The translations under genes and the position numbers were made by a program. Shown here piece by piece: positions 22,310 through 31,339 of a stretch of DNA of 64,000 nt (the stretch's first letter is position 1; every line of letters begins with the position of its first letter). Source of the stretch: Macrocystis pyrifera (Eukaryota; Sar; Phaeophyceae; Laminariales; Laminariaceae); assembly GCA_031763025.1 (NCBI GenBank), contig JASSKH010000001.1, positions 17,709,142-17,773,141 on the forward strand. Reading direction: 5' to 3'. Below the pieces are notes generated by a model. That model was not told the origin of the DNA, ran no database searches, and saw nothing but the letters and a program-made list of their open reading frames with translations.

Positions 22310-23540
22310 AAAGCATGTGCTCCCCCCCCCCCCCCCTCCTTACTCTTCTCATTTGCCCCTTTTGAGCAAGCCTTGCACCAATAAAACAAGATAACTCCAA
22401 AAAGAACTAGGTCTGAGTTTGACCAAGCACAGACACCTGTGTCACACTTCTTCTGTGGATCATCATCCCGTGGAACCCTAACTGCTCTCCCACTCACGTA
22501 CCACATCACAGTAGGTGAAGATTGACCAGCAGAGGCATGGACCATGGTGGTGCCTGATGGATGCATCTTGTCGAGCTACAAAGGACGACCCAAAAATGTC
22601 AAACAAAAACCAAAAAAAAATCGTCTACTGCTACTGCTGCTGCTGCTGCTGTACTCCGACGTCGTAAGTACTACGTACTCGTGCGGTCGTGGGACCATGG
22701 GGTCGGTAGACTTTCCCGACATGAAACCGTCATTTGCTTATAATAAAACCGCCACGTTTGACAGACCGACATCATGCTCGCACGACAAATAGCCACAATT
22801 TGCTCGTACGCACAACTACTATTGCAGGGACTTATATACTGATGCTACTCGTACTACGGAACTACTGCTGTCGTCACAGCTGGCACCTACAGTAGTACAC
22901 GACGGCACATAGTGGCAACATAAGTGAACAGTTGCCTCTGGTGCTTTACGTTTGTTGTACGGGATACACCGCGCTGTGCTACCACTACCTCTACACTCAC
23001 AGCTATATTACTTGAGCAGCGACCTACTGTATGTAGTCCTTCTACTACTGTATGTAGTAGAATTACTAATCACTGACAAACACTAATAAACACGACCGGG
23101 CGTAGTGGCTTATTTTATACTAGTAGTACTTTTTAATGGGAAATTAAGCGAAAATGCCCCCTTTTTTGCCTCCGGCGGCGCCTCCAGCAGAGCCCCCTCG
23201 CCAGCCGGAGGGCGTTGTCTGCGGCTCGCCGATAAATTTCGGCTGCGGAAATTTATCATTATCGATATTGATATCGTATCGAGGTTATATACGTTACGAT
23301 ATCCAATACTACTACAGATTATTTTGTGTGATATCGTTCCGTATTGTCTGCCACATTTCCTACGGACGGGCACGATTTTTTGTTTTTTCTTTATTGTTTC
23401 GATTTGCTTCTTTGTTTCTTTCGTTTTCTCTCTTTCACAGAAGGGATTTAGCCAGAGTCATGTAAATCTGCCCGCTGTTGGGCCAGAATCAGTTGCAAAC
23501 TAAAAACAAGTTCAAATCACACGCAAGGACTCCCCCTGCC

Positions 23541-25067
23541 TAGGCCCTGGCCTTTAAGGCTCGATTTTAGGCCCGTTAAGGCAAATGGCTAAGGCTCGCC
23601 GCAGGCCAAAAAAAATGGGGTTAAGGCACGTTTTAAGGCAAAAGCCTTAATGGCCTTAACGAGCCTTAACGGGCCTTAACCAGATAGGCACGAGCCTTAA
23701 AAAAACGCCTTAAGTGGGCCTTAACGATTATCTCGCCTGAACATGCCTATAATAGAGAGGGAAGTGCCGGGTTCGTGACGTAGATCATACTTCATGGCGG
23801 TAGTGTACATAGCGGTAGTGTTCACTGATATTTTTGCCGCATAACTCAAGGGGTGTACCCTTGAACCACAAGGCAAATATGTGTGCACGTAGCGTGAACA
23901 AGAAGCAATAAAGTCCATGTATTCCTTGCGCACGAGTCTTACTCGTAGCTACCAAGTAAAGTCTCGCGTTTTCACCACCTAGGCTTGTATTATGCCGCGG
24001 TAGACCTCGCTGTGGATGCGCGCACATGCAAGAAAAAAACCAAGTGCTGCAGCGGTAGACTACTAAACATATTAGTATTACTGCCGCCGATTGAACATAT
24101 TTTTGGTGTTGACATTATATTTTCAGCATCGGCCCCGACGACAACAGTACATCCCCACCCAAGCAGCAAACACGAAAGGTACCCGGTTGCCTGCCAAGTG
24201 TGGCGCAGTGTGCACTACCGGTATGGTCTTGCTGAGCATAACTGCGACGCTTGATGTACTACAGAACCACGCGCAGCCGTTCACGAAACACCGTGCATGG
24301 TGTGCATCCATCAACTGCACACTACGATGGTCCTTAGAGCTATCGTACGTCCACGAGGGCAGGGAAACAACGCGCTCGAGGCCATTGAATGTGTTGATAT
24401 CTAGGTCGCTCCTCTTGTCGACTGTCAATGTAGTGAGCGTCCCCTGCCCTGCTGCCGTGAGCGATTCCGGCTGGAACCTGCCAGGCTGGCCGCCGGCTGC
24501 CGCCGGTGCTTGTCCTGGTACTGAAGCTAGTGCTGCAGCAGCCGCAGCAGGAGCTGGAGCTGACGCAGCAGCCGCAGCAGGAGCCGAGTTATCACCGCGC
24601 GAACACCCGGCCTGAGCAGATCCAGAGCGATCTTGGGCAGGATCGCCACTTCCTGGAGGCGCGGGGCTCCCTTGTTGGCTAGACATAACGCCGCTCCGAA
24701 GGTGTAGGTTGTAGGTGGCAGGTGACGGGTAGTATCTTCGTGTTTGCAAGAGTACCTGGTACCTGGCGAGCTGGCGAGCTGGCGTGCTGGCGTCCTGGCT
24801 TGTGCGCGCCACACAATGCGCTGATAACCCGAATATTAAACCCCCTGTCCCCTAGTATTTTTGGGAGTTCCAGTCTAACGGCGTTTTTTTGTACGCGAGA
24901 ATCATAAAAAACGTGCCTTGAGAGCCTCTGAGAGGCCTCTTTCAGCGTCAGGCAACGAGCCTTAACCCAGTAAGGCTGGTAAGGCTCGAAACACCTCTTA
25001 AGGCACGCCCTTTTCAGAAAAGGGTGTTAAGGCAAATTTTAAGGCAAGCCTTAAAGGCCAGGGCCTA
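23541..25067. mobile_element. hAT-like DNA transposon with 8-bp target duplication
   Basis: The ends are perfect inverted repeats of about 21 bp starting TAGGCCCTGGCCTTTAAGG, and the element is flanked by identical CCCCTGCC at 23533-23540 and 25068-25075. An 8-bp target duplication plus short terminal inverted repeats is the hAT superfamily signature. The first and last roughly 180 bp are packed with TTAAGGC/GCCTTAA words in both orientations, resembling subterminal transposase-binding clusters. At 1.5 kb with no recognisable transposase it is probably non-autonomous. The flawless ends and duplication suggest a recent insertion. Confidence 0.85.
24123..24812 (-). CDS. Hypothetical Ala-rich protein inside the hAT-like element
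   Basis: A 229-codon open frame, the only long one in the element. A second Met at complement 24686 (MSSQQGSPAPPGSGD) is a plausible start because the stretch before it looks untranslated. The first half is Ala/Pro/Gly-rich low complexity (about residues 60-115 of the long form). The second half is ordinary protein with several Cys and His (HARCFVNGCAWFC, YCCRRGRC), but I recognise no transposase or BED-finger pattern with confidence. It may be an exon of a degenerate transposase, a captured host fragment or a chance frame. Confidence 0.35.
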   Translation of the reverse strand: MARTSQDASTPARQLARYQVLLQTRRYYPSPATYNLHLRSGVMSSQQGSPAPPGSGDPAQDRSGSAQAGCSRGDNSAPAAAAASAPAPAAAAAALASVPGQAPAAAGGQPGRFQPESLTAAGQGTLTTLTVDKRSDLDINTFNGLERVVSLPSWTYDSSKDHRSVQLMDAHHARCFVNGCAWFCSTSSVAVMLSKTIPVVHTAPHLAGNRVPFVFAAWVGMYCCRRGRC

Positions 25068-25079
25068 CCCCTGCCATTG

Positions 25080-25669
25080 GCCAAGGCTGAGATCGTACCT
25101 GATTTTGACTGGAGACGCGGAATATTCTTGTGGGGAGCGCGGCGAGGCAAGAAAGTGAATATAATACCGGTATGTGTTTTGTACGTACGGAATAACTGGT
25201 ACGTTGGAACGGATGTACTGTAGGTCATAGCAGTGGGCATTCGTAACGTACGTGAGGTATGAAAATGACGCGAGCTCCACCAGTGGCTCCAGCGTCACCC
25301 AAAGGAATATTACCCTTTGTCGTGAGCTGACGAGCAGGCATCAAGCGAATAGGAGTTTGCCAAGCGTTCGAGCCAACCGTACGGGGAGATATTCGGGAGT
25401 TTTGCTTTGAGGGCGAGACGATATATATTATGGCGTAGAAAGGAAAAGGAAGGGTGAGGAAGGGTGTTTTCCATTCCTCCGACATATGCATCACGAGAGA
25501 CATGTTGGAGAAGGTGGAAAATCGAGATTACCCGTTTGTAGCGCGATGGAGGGAAGGGGCGCGCAAGTGTCGAAGGAGTTGAGGACAGTGGGGAGCCGAC
25601 TTGAGAAGGCGTTAGCCCAGATCGACGAGATGACAGAGACGGTTATTCGTCGCCTCAGGCAACGGTAGC
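25080..25669. other. Stretch without a recognised gene
   Basis: Only short frames. A plus-strand frame at 25486-25668 reads a coiled-coil-like VSKELRTVGSRLEKALAQID stretch directly before the LTR-like segment at 25670, and could be the end of a gag-like gene; too little remains to say. Confidence 0.35.
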
Positions 25670-26120
25670 CCAGACTGATGGCAGTCTATGGATACGTCTC
25701 AGGTAATATATTGTTGGCCTCCCACAGGGTAGGGACAGAGAATAAGTGAGCCTCGTACGTCACCACTTAGAGCCTCAGATGTCAAGAGTCACATGATCCA
25801 CAACAGGCAATGGTAGCAATCGTTACATATCGGCCATCTATAGGGACAAAACCAACACCCTCCGTGGCTCTTTACATAGCAGTTTCGAATCAAAATAACC
25901 AGAAAAGGTAACTCCTTGGCATACGTCAACCATAGTAATGGCAAGAGGAAACTCATCCCGACGACAGTTAAAACCTCTTCCTCAGTCCCACAAAGCTATT
26001 GCAATCGCGGAAAAAAAAATTAGTCGTGCCAAAAAGATAAATCTAAGCCGAAAAATATCATGCCAGAGATCGTGAGGTTCCCTGTTCGTTTGGATCGTTC
26101 CAGCAGCGACGGTACAAGTT
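25670..26120. mobile_element. Diverged relative of the gag-only LTR element (partial)
   Basis: In the same order as at 15294-15770 this contains an LTR-like part (CAGATGTCAAGAGTCACATGA, then CACAACAGGCAAT), then CACCCTCCGTGGCTCTTTAC, GCTATTGCAATCGCGG, and ATGCCAGAGATCGTGAGG followed by CCCTGTTCG. Similarity is interrupted by substitutions and indels throughout, so this is an older copy. I could not find its second LTR or a zinc-knuckle gene. Confidence 0.6.
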
Positions 26121-26374
26121 GTGGAGGATTGCGTATATCTTCGCAGGCGTTACTATGAATTTTGCCGTGTGTTCATGAGGAGACAGGAGCGTTCGAGCAC
26201 TCCGTTCTCCGCTCCGAGCTTCGAGCTACGCTCCGCTCTCTTTCCTCCTCTGTCCTCCTATACGACGTCTATAAACAATCTCAATAGACCACGTGGTGGC
26301 CAGGGCGTCCGGGCTTGGACTCGACCTACACATTAGTGTCTTGAACGTTTGAGGTCTGGCACCAGAAGCCAAAT

Positions 26375-26545
26375 ATGTCTTTGAAGGGGTCGACTCAAGA
26401 AGATCACGATTATCCGAGTGAAGTTCAAGAGCTCAGACGCGAGGTCACGCTGGCGTTGAGGCAAAATCCGGCGTCGATGATGAACGCCACACGGGAGATG
26501 AGGGCCGAGTTCACGAGGAACAATGGCCAATCGAAAGGTTCTACA
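26375..26545 (+). pseudogene. Possible gag-like coiled-coil remnant
   Basis: The frame from 26375 reads MSLKGSTQEDHDYPSEVQEL and continues RREVTLALRQNP...MRAEFTRNNG, a charged helical stretch of the type found in retroelement Gag N-termini. It lies between a gag-only-type LTR remnant and a repeat array. There are no domain signatures; tentative. Confidence 0.2.
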
Positions 26546-26559
26546 CTATTTGACTTTTT

Positions 26560-26870
26560 CGTGGCATGCCGTGGCATTGCCATGGTATCACCCATGGTAT
26601 ACCCTCCCATGGCGTGGCATAGGATTCCATGGCACGCCGTGGCATGCCATGGGCGGTATTATGGCAACCCCCGCGGCAACCGCCACAGCACCCACCACGG
26701 CACTCCATGGCGACCCCACGGCATGTCATGGCAACCCTCACGGCACCTAGGGTTAGGTTTAGGGTCAGGGCTCCATGGTATGCCGTGGAGGTCCGTGGAA
26801 GGTTTCGTGGTATGCCGTGGAAGGTTTTGCGGCAGGTGGTGCCACGGCATGTGGTGAAAAAGGACAATAT
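26560..26870. repeat. Degenerate CCATGG/GCATGC palindrome array
   Basis: The stretch is saturated with CATGGCATGCC, GCCGTGGCATGCCATGG and similar words, spaced irregularly by about 10-20 bases, in both orientations. GGTTAGGTTTAGGGTCAGGG lies inside at about 26752-26771. The array has no coding value, as no frame is distinctive. Confidence 0.7.
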
Positions 26871-27254
26871 TGTCGGAGTCCGGTAGCGCTGAGACCAGCG
26901 CTGCTGTTGGGCAGATCCCGCGTGAGACAGTACCCCCTGTTGTGAGAGGGAGACCCCCGCTGCTGCTGTAGGCATGGCACGGGACATTGCAGCAAGACAA
27001 GAGACGAATTTGCGTGCCGGCGCCTAGCTGAATTTTGGATTAACGGGACGCGGAGGAACTGCGTTGCCTGTCGAGGTTGGCCCACCGAGGAGTCAGCCAG
27101 ACCAGACTGGGAGGACGGGAGAATAGGGTGGATACCCTGGTGTTGAGTTTGGTGGTGGATTCAATCTGCCTCCCTTGCGCCTTTTGGCGTTTAAACAAAC
27201 TCGTGTGCCATCGTTTAGTGGGCTGAAACATGGGTTTAACCCCTGGACAAGAGA

Positions 27255-29404
27255 TACCCCTGGACAGTAGATACATCAGAAAGGGAGGACAGTGGTTCGG
27301 GAGGGTTACAGAGAGAGTTCACAAGGGAAGGAGCAAAGAAGTGTGTAGCTAAACTTGAAAATAGAAAGGAAGCAGGGGCAGACCAAGTAGTGGATGAATT
27401 TATGAAGTACGGGGAAGAAGGAATGCTTACCATGATGGTTATGTTGTGTAACTGCATACGGAAAAACGAGTACGCACCTAGGAGGTGGAGATAAGGAGTA
27501 GTGGTAAACGTATTCAAGAAAGGAGATATGGCTGACCCGGGTAACTACAGAGGGATAACGCCACTTAGCGCAGTAGGCAAAACATTGATTTTAAGATTTT
27601 GAACGATAGAATGGGAACGATGATGGAGAAGGAAGACAAAATAAGCGAAGGGCAAGCAGGGTTTAGGCCAAACCGTTGCCGCGTAGACCACGTGTACATC
27701 TTAGGTAAGATTATTCAAGGTAGGAAAGACGCGGGACTAACAACGTACTGTTTATTTCTAGACGTGCAGAAAGCCTACAACACAGTATGGAGAAATAGAT
27801 TGTAGAAAAAACTGTGGGAAATAGGAATCAGAAGAAAGATGTGGAGAATGATGAAGGCGATCACGGAATGTGCGAGAAGTGCTGGAATGCTAGACGGGGG
27901 AATATCGAAGATGTTGATATTGTACAAGGAGTTGCACAGGGATGAACGTTGTCACCTAACTTATTCAAGATATATATTAAAGACCTGATAGTAGTGGTCG
28001 AGGCAGCAAGGCATTCAGTCATGGTAGGGGAAGATACGGTGTCGGGATTGATGTTTGCGGATGACTTCGTGGAGATACCAGAAACACCCTAAGGATTGCA
28101 GACACAAATAGAGAAGGCGCTACTGTAGAATAAACTAGGAAATGGAGGGTGACGGCGAAAGTCAAGAAAAGCGCAGTAGTTGTTTGTACCGAAGATATAG
28201 TAAACCCGGTAAATTTCAGTTGGAAGTGGGGAGAAGATGAATTGCCGATTATAGACCAGTATACATACCTTGGCGTAGAGATCTCAAAAGACTGCTCTTA
28301 AGATACACATATAGCAAAAGTAATAGGAAAGGGTAAGTCACAAGTAGGCAAGATGGATGCGATCCTAACAGACTCGCGCCTTGACACTAGGATCAAGAGA
28401 TGTACCCTGATGAATGTGATAGCACCAAAGCTAGAGTATGCAGGAGGAGTATGGGAAGGGAACACGAAACTCGTGAAACAGTTGGAACCAGTACAAATGA
28501 CGGCAGCTAAAAATATCCCACGATGCTCAAGTACGACAGGTATTACAGTATTAAGAGCAGAACTGGGATGCACCCACTGAAGACAAAGAGAGACATGAGA
28601 AAGTTGAACTGGCAATATAAAGCAAGGAGCATGCCAAAAAAGAGGTTGCCAGCCATGTTTGATAGAGCTGAATGGGAGAAAGTGACAAAAGGGCGAGTTG
28701 GAGTAAGGTGGGATGGCGTAGTTGAGAAAGTATGGAAGGATATAGGGGGAAACCAAGAAGAAGTGATGTCCGCCGGGAAGTTTGGGAGGTACAAGGCAGA
28801 AGTGGAAGAAATAGTAGAAATAAGGCAAAGGCTAGCGCTAAGAAACAAGGTGGAATCGGAAAAAGACTTAGAGATATACGGGGGATTGAGGCAAGGAATA
28901 GGAACGAAAACGTATTTGCATGGCCCAATGGACTTCGCGAAAACGCTAAAACTGTGCTTTTGTGTTTGGGACCTGGACCTGCCAGAAAGAAGAAAGAGGC
29001 ACACCAGTAGCCGCGAGGAGGAGGAAGTAGATGCACAGATGTCGCCGTGTGGCAAAGCAATAGAGAGTAGAACTCACATGGTAAGAGAATGTGAAATATA
29101 CAAGGAGGAACGGGACACGTTAGAATTGGAGACGAGGGAAATAGACGAATCTGACATGGAGGAGTTTGATACAATGAATAGCAGCGAGAAAACGATCGCT
29201 ATCCTAGGAGATAGATGGTGGCCATAGGCGGCCAAACAGAAAGGGGATAAGAATAGCAAAAAGTAATATATGGAAACGACGTAATGAGTGCTCAATTGTT
29301 GGAGGTGTCTCTATTAGGAGTAGGAACGGGGCTCCGTCTTGAAAGGGATGCACGGTCAATGGTCAAATGACTAAGGCAAGCAACAAATGAGTACGCCCCC
29401 CCCC
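27255..29404 (+). mobile_element. LINE family 2, 5'-truncated copy with poly-C tail
   Basis: The copy carries RT and C-terminal coding and ends CAAATGAGTACG followed by a run of about 14 C. It is flanked by CCCTGGACAAGAGA at 27241-27254 and 29405-29418 (at least 11 bases certain, because the C tail merges with the repeat). The second copy at 31340-34561 ends with the same AGTACG plus C run on its own strand, so the C tail is a family feature. The endonuclease region is missing. Confidence 0.85.
27290..29227 (+). pseudogene. LINE-2 family reverse transcriptase and C-terminal domain
   Basis: In order: KCVAKLENRKEAGADQVVDE, NYRGITPLSAVGKT, GQAGFRPNRCRVDHV, CLFLDVQKAYNTVWRN (palm), a divergent ADDF-containing region at about 28055, then 28353-29227 with LEYAGGVWEGN, MHPLKTKRD and RVGVRWDG. 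The C-terminal part keeps C and H residues in MSPCGKAIESRTHMVRECE, suggesting a CCHC-like finger, and ends near ILGDRWWP. Stops at 27493, 27803 and later, plus frameshifts, show it is dead. The C-terminal 234 codons remain open, so decay is moderate. Confidence 0.85.
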
Positions 29405-29439
29405 CCCTGGACAAGAGACGCTCGGTATCATGCCAAAGG

Positions 29440-30330
29440 AGTCGGTTTCTTGTCTGCCTTCGGGTCAGATCCACCGCAGTGCATTTCCGTAGAGGAATTG
29501 GACACCAAAAAAAACGTTCTACTTGTCACTAGGGGGTTTAGCCGTGAAAGTGTGCACATGCATGCACTGGCGTGGAATTAACCGTCGACGGCGCACAAAA
29601 ACAAGAGCGTCAATAGTATTCTGCACAGGTGTACCTCGCCGAGGCAAGCGTGGGACGCTCTCTTTGCGTGGTACGGCCCTCAAACGACGGGGGCCTAATC
29701 GGACCTCTCTAGACGCTTTTCTAGTTTATGATAGCGCTGGAGAGCAACCCGCTTGAGGAGTTGAGCAGGATCGAGGATCTTGACGCGGAGATGCACACCT
29801 CAAGAATGTCCGTAGACGACCACATGCTGTACACCATCTTCGTTGACGCTCCGCCTGCTGAATACGAGGTGGAGGCTCGGAGTCTGGCATCACGTGACAA
29901 CATCGGCCGTGATGACATCATCAAGGCTGTTCGAGAACGGCATCACCGACTGTCTGGAAACAAGAAGATGGGGTCCAACGCTGGCCATGCAGGCCATGCT
30001 ATGTATGCCGGCGGCGGCGGTAGTGATGGTCGAGGGAAAAGTGGAGGAAGTCAGAATAAAAGGCGGACGACGGGGACAGCACGGACGAGGCGGTAGAGGC
30101 ATCAACGAGGACGGTGGTGGCTCGGTCGGGGCTGCTGGTGGCGATGGCAGCGGCGCCAAAGTCACCAGCATAAGTACGCTAGTGGGCAAGTGTCATAGGT
30201 GTGGCAAGAAGGGCCATTGGACGATCGACGGCACGGTGAAGCTATGCAGCCGATGCCAAAAAGACGGGGACACTCTGCCGATACCTGTCCCACGTCCATG
30301 GATCTATGCAGTCGATGCAACGGACTGTAG
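29440..30330 (+). pseudogene. Ty1/copia Gag (degenerate)
   Basis: From about 29610 the translation shows AWDALFAWYGPQTTGA, then SNPLEELSRIEDLDAEM, DDHMLYTIFVDA(L)PAEYE and IIKAVRERHHRLSGN, the usual order of a copia Gag (UBN2-like). A Gly-rich stretch and a knuckle, CHRCGKKGHWTIDG, lie at about 30192-30230; the last Cys of the CCHC is replaced by Gly. A stop interrupts at about 29697 and the frame shifts near 30060. It would form the cytoplasmic particle if intact. Confidence 0.75.
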
Positions 30331-30372
30331 CACGCTGTTGATGTCTGCCCCTCATCAAAAGAAGAAGCTGTC

Positions 30373-31339
30373 ATGGCGGTGGCGAGCGAGGTTGGGGCAA
30401 AGGATGACCACGATGGAGAAGGTACCGTCCAGGCCTCAGCTTTCAAGCCCGAAGAGACAGGCATGTGCAGTGATGCTTCGGGGGAAAGGGAGTCTGCTTG
30501 GCAAGTAGGAAACGAGGCCTCGATGTGCGAGAGTGGTGGGTCTACTCACATGACCCCCTCAGCAGACTGCATGGTCAATTATCGAGAATGCAAACTCAAA
30601 CTTCAAACCCTTGATGGATCTAATCGATCGATCGAAGGTTACGGTGACATACGCGTTGTCTTTCGGTCTGGAAACGGTCTCGTGCAAGTGTTACTAACAA
30701 ACGTTGCGCACGTGCCAGATCTCCGCTACTGCCTATTGTCCCTGCCCACTCTAGTCCAGAACGGCCGCACTTTCGAAGGGCGCCCCAAGGAGGTTGTAGT
30801 CAGGCTCAAGTCCGAGCGTTCCACCGTGTTTCTGTTGAGTGGGACCCTTTACAGCCCATACGGCTACCGGATCGACCGCAGTAGTATGGAAATGTCTGCG
30901 CTGTACTCGCCCCGAGTAAACTGCTCAACAAGTCTGAGATTAAAATCAACGACTTCCACTGCGCGGCTGCACACCCCCACGAGGTACTACTCCGCAAGAC
31001 CGCGGAGCAGCATGGGATTATCTTCGAGGGAGAGCTGCTGGAGTGCAGAGGGTGCTCCATGGCAACGGGTCTTCGCAAGAGCCTCAAGCAATCCACCCAC
31101 ACACGAGCAGATAAGAAGCTCGCGAGGGTTTTTTGTGGATTTGAGTAGACCTAGGATGGTAGAGTCTCTCGGGAGGAAGCGGTATACTCTCATCGTGCGC
31201 GACGCTTTTTCACAGTATACGTGGGTGTACTTTATGCGCCACACATCGGACGCCGCTGAGTCCGTCGAGCAGTTCCTCGCGGATTCTCGTGCAGACGGTG
31301 CCCCTTCTACGGTAGTAATCGTCCGAGCTGATAGGGGCG
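30373..31339 (+). pseudogene. Ty1/copia protease and integrase N-terminal part
   Basis: The protease region reads CESGGSTHMTP where copia proteases have DSGAS, so the catalytic Asp is lost. LQTLDGSN, VLLTNVAHVPDLRYCLLS follow. The pre-integrase region is frame-disrupted, and the integrase core starts near 31170 with RYTLIVRDAFSQYTWVYFMR (first catalytic Asp). The core breaks at VRADRGG at 31339, exactly where a minus-strand LINE-2 copy enters. Confidence 0.8.

Larger units (their letters stand above)
21220..23540. other. Noncoding stretch dominated by minisatellites
   Basis: I see no gene here. It holds a 60-bp duplication (21844-21963), a six-unit 45-bp minisatellite (22002-22264), a hairpin next to a C tract (22281-22336) and a GC-rich patch near 23160-23215 in which CCTCCGGC and GCCGGAGG form an inverted repeat. 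A comparable GC-rich patch occurs at about 1846-1905. Confidence 0.55.

Noticed and set aside
22009..22400. Long open frames across the 45-bp minisatellite as a repeat protein gene
   Set aside because: They are open on both strands simply because the unit is a multiple of three; no start context, domain or neighbouring gene supports coding.
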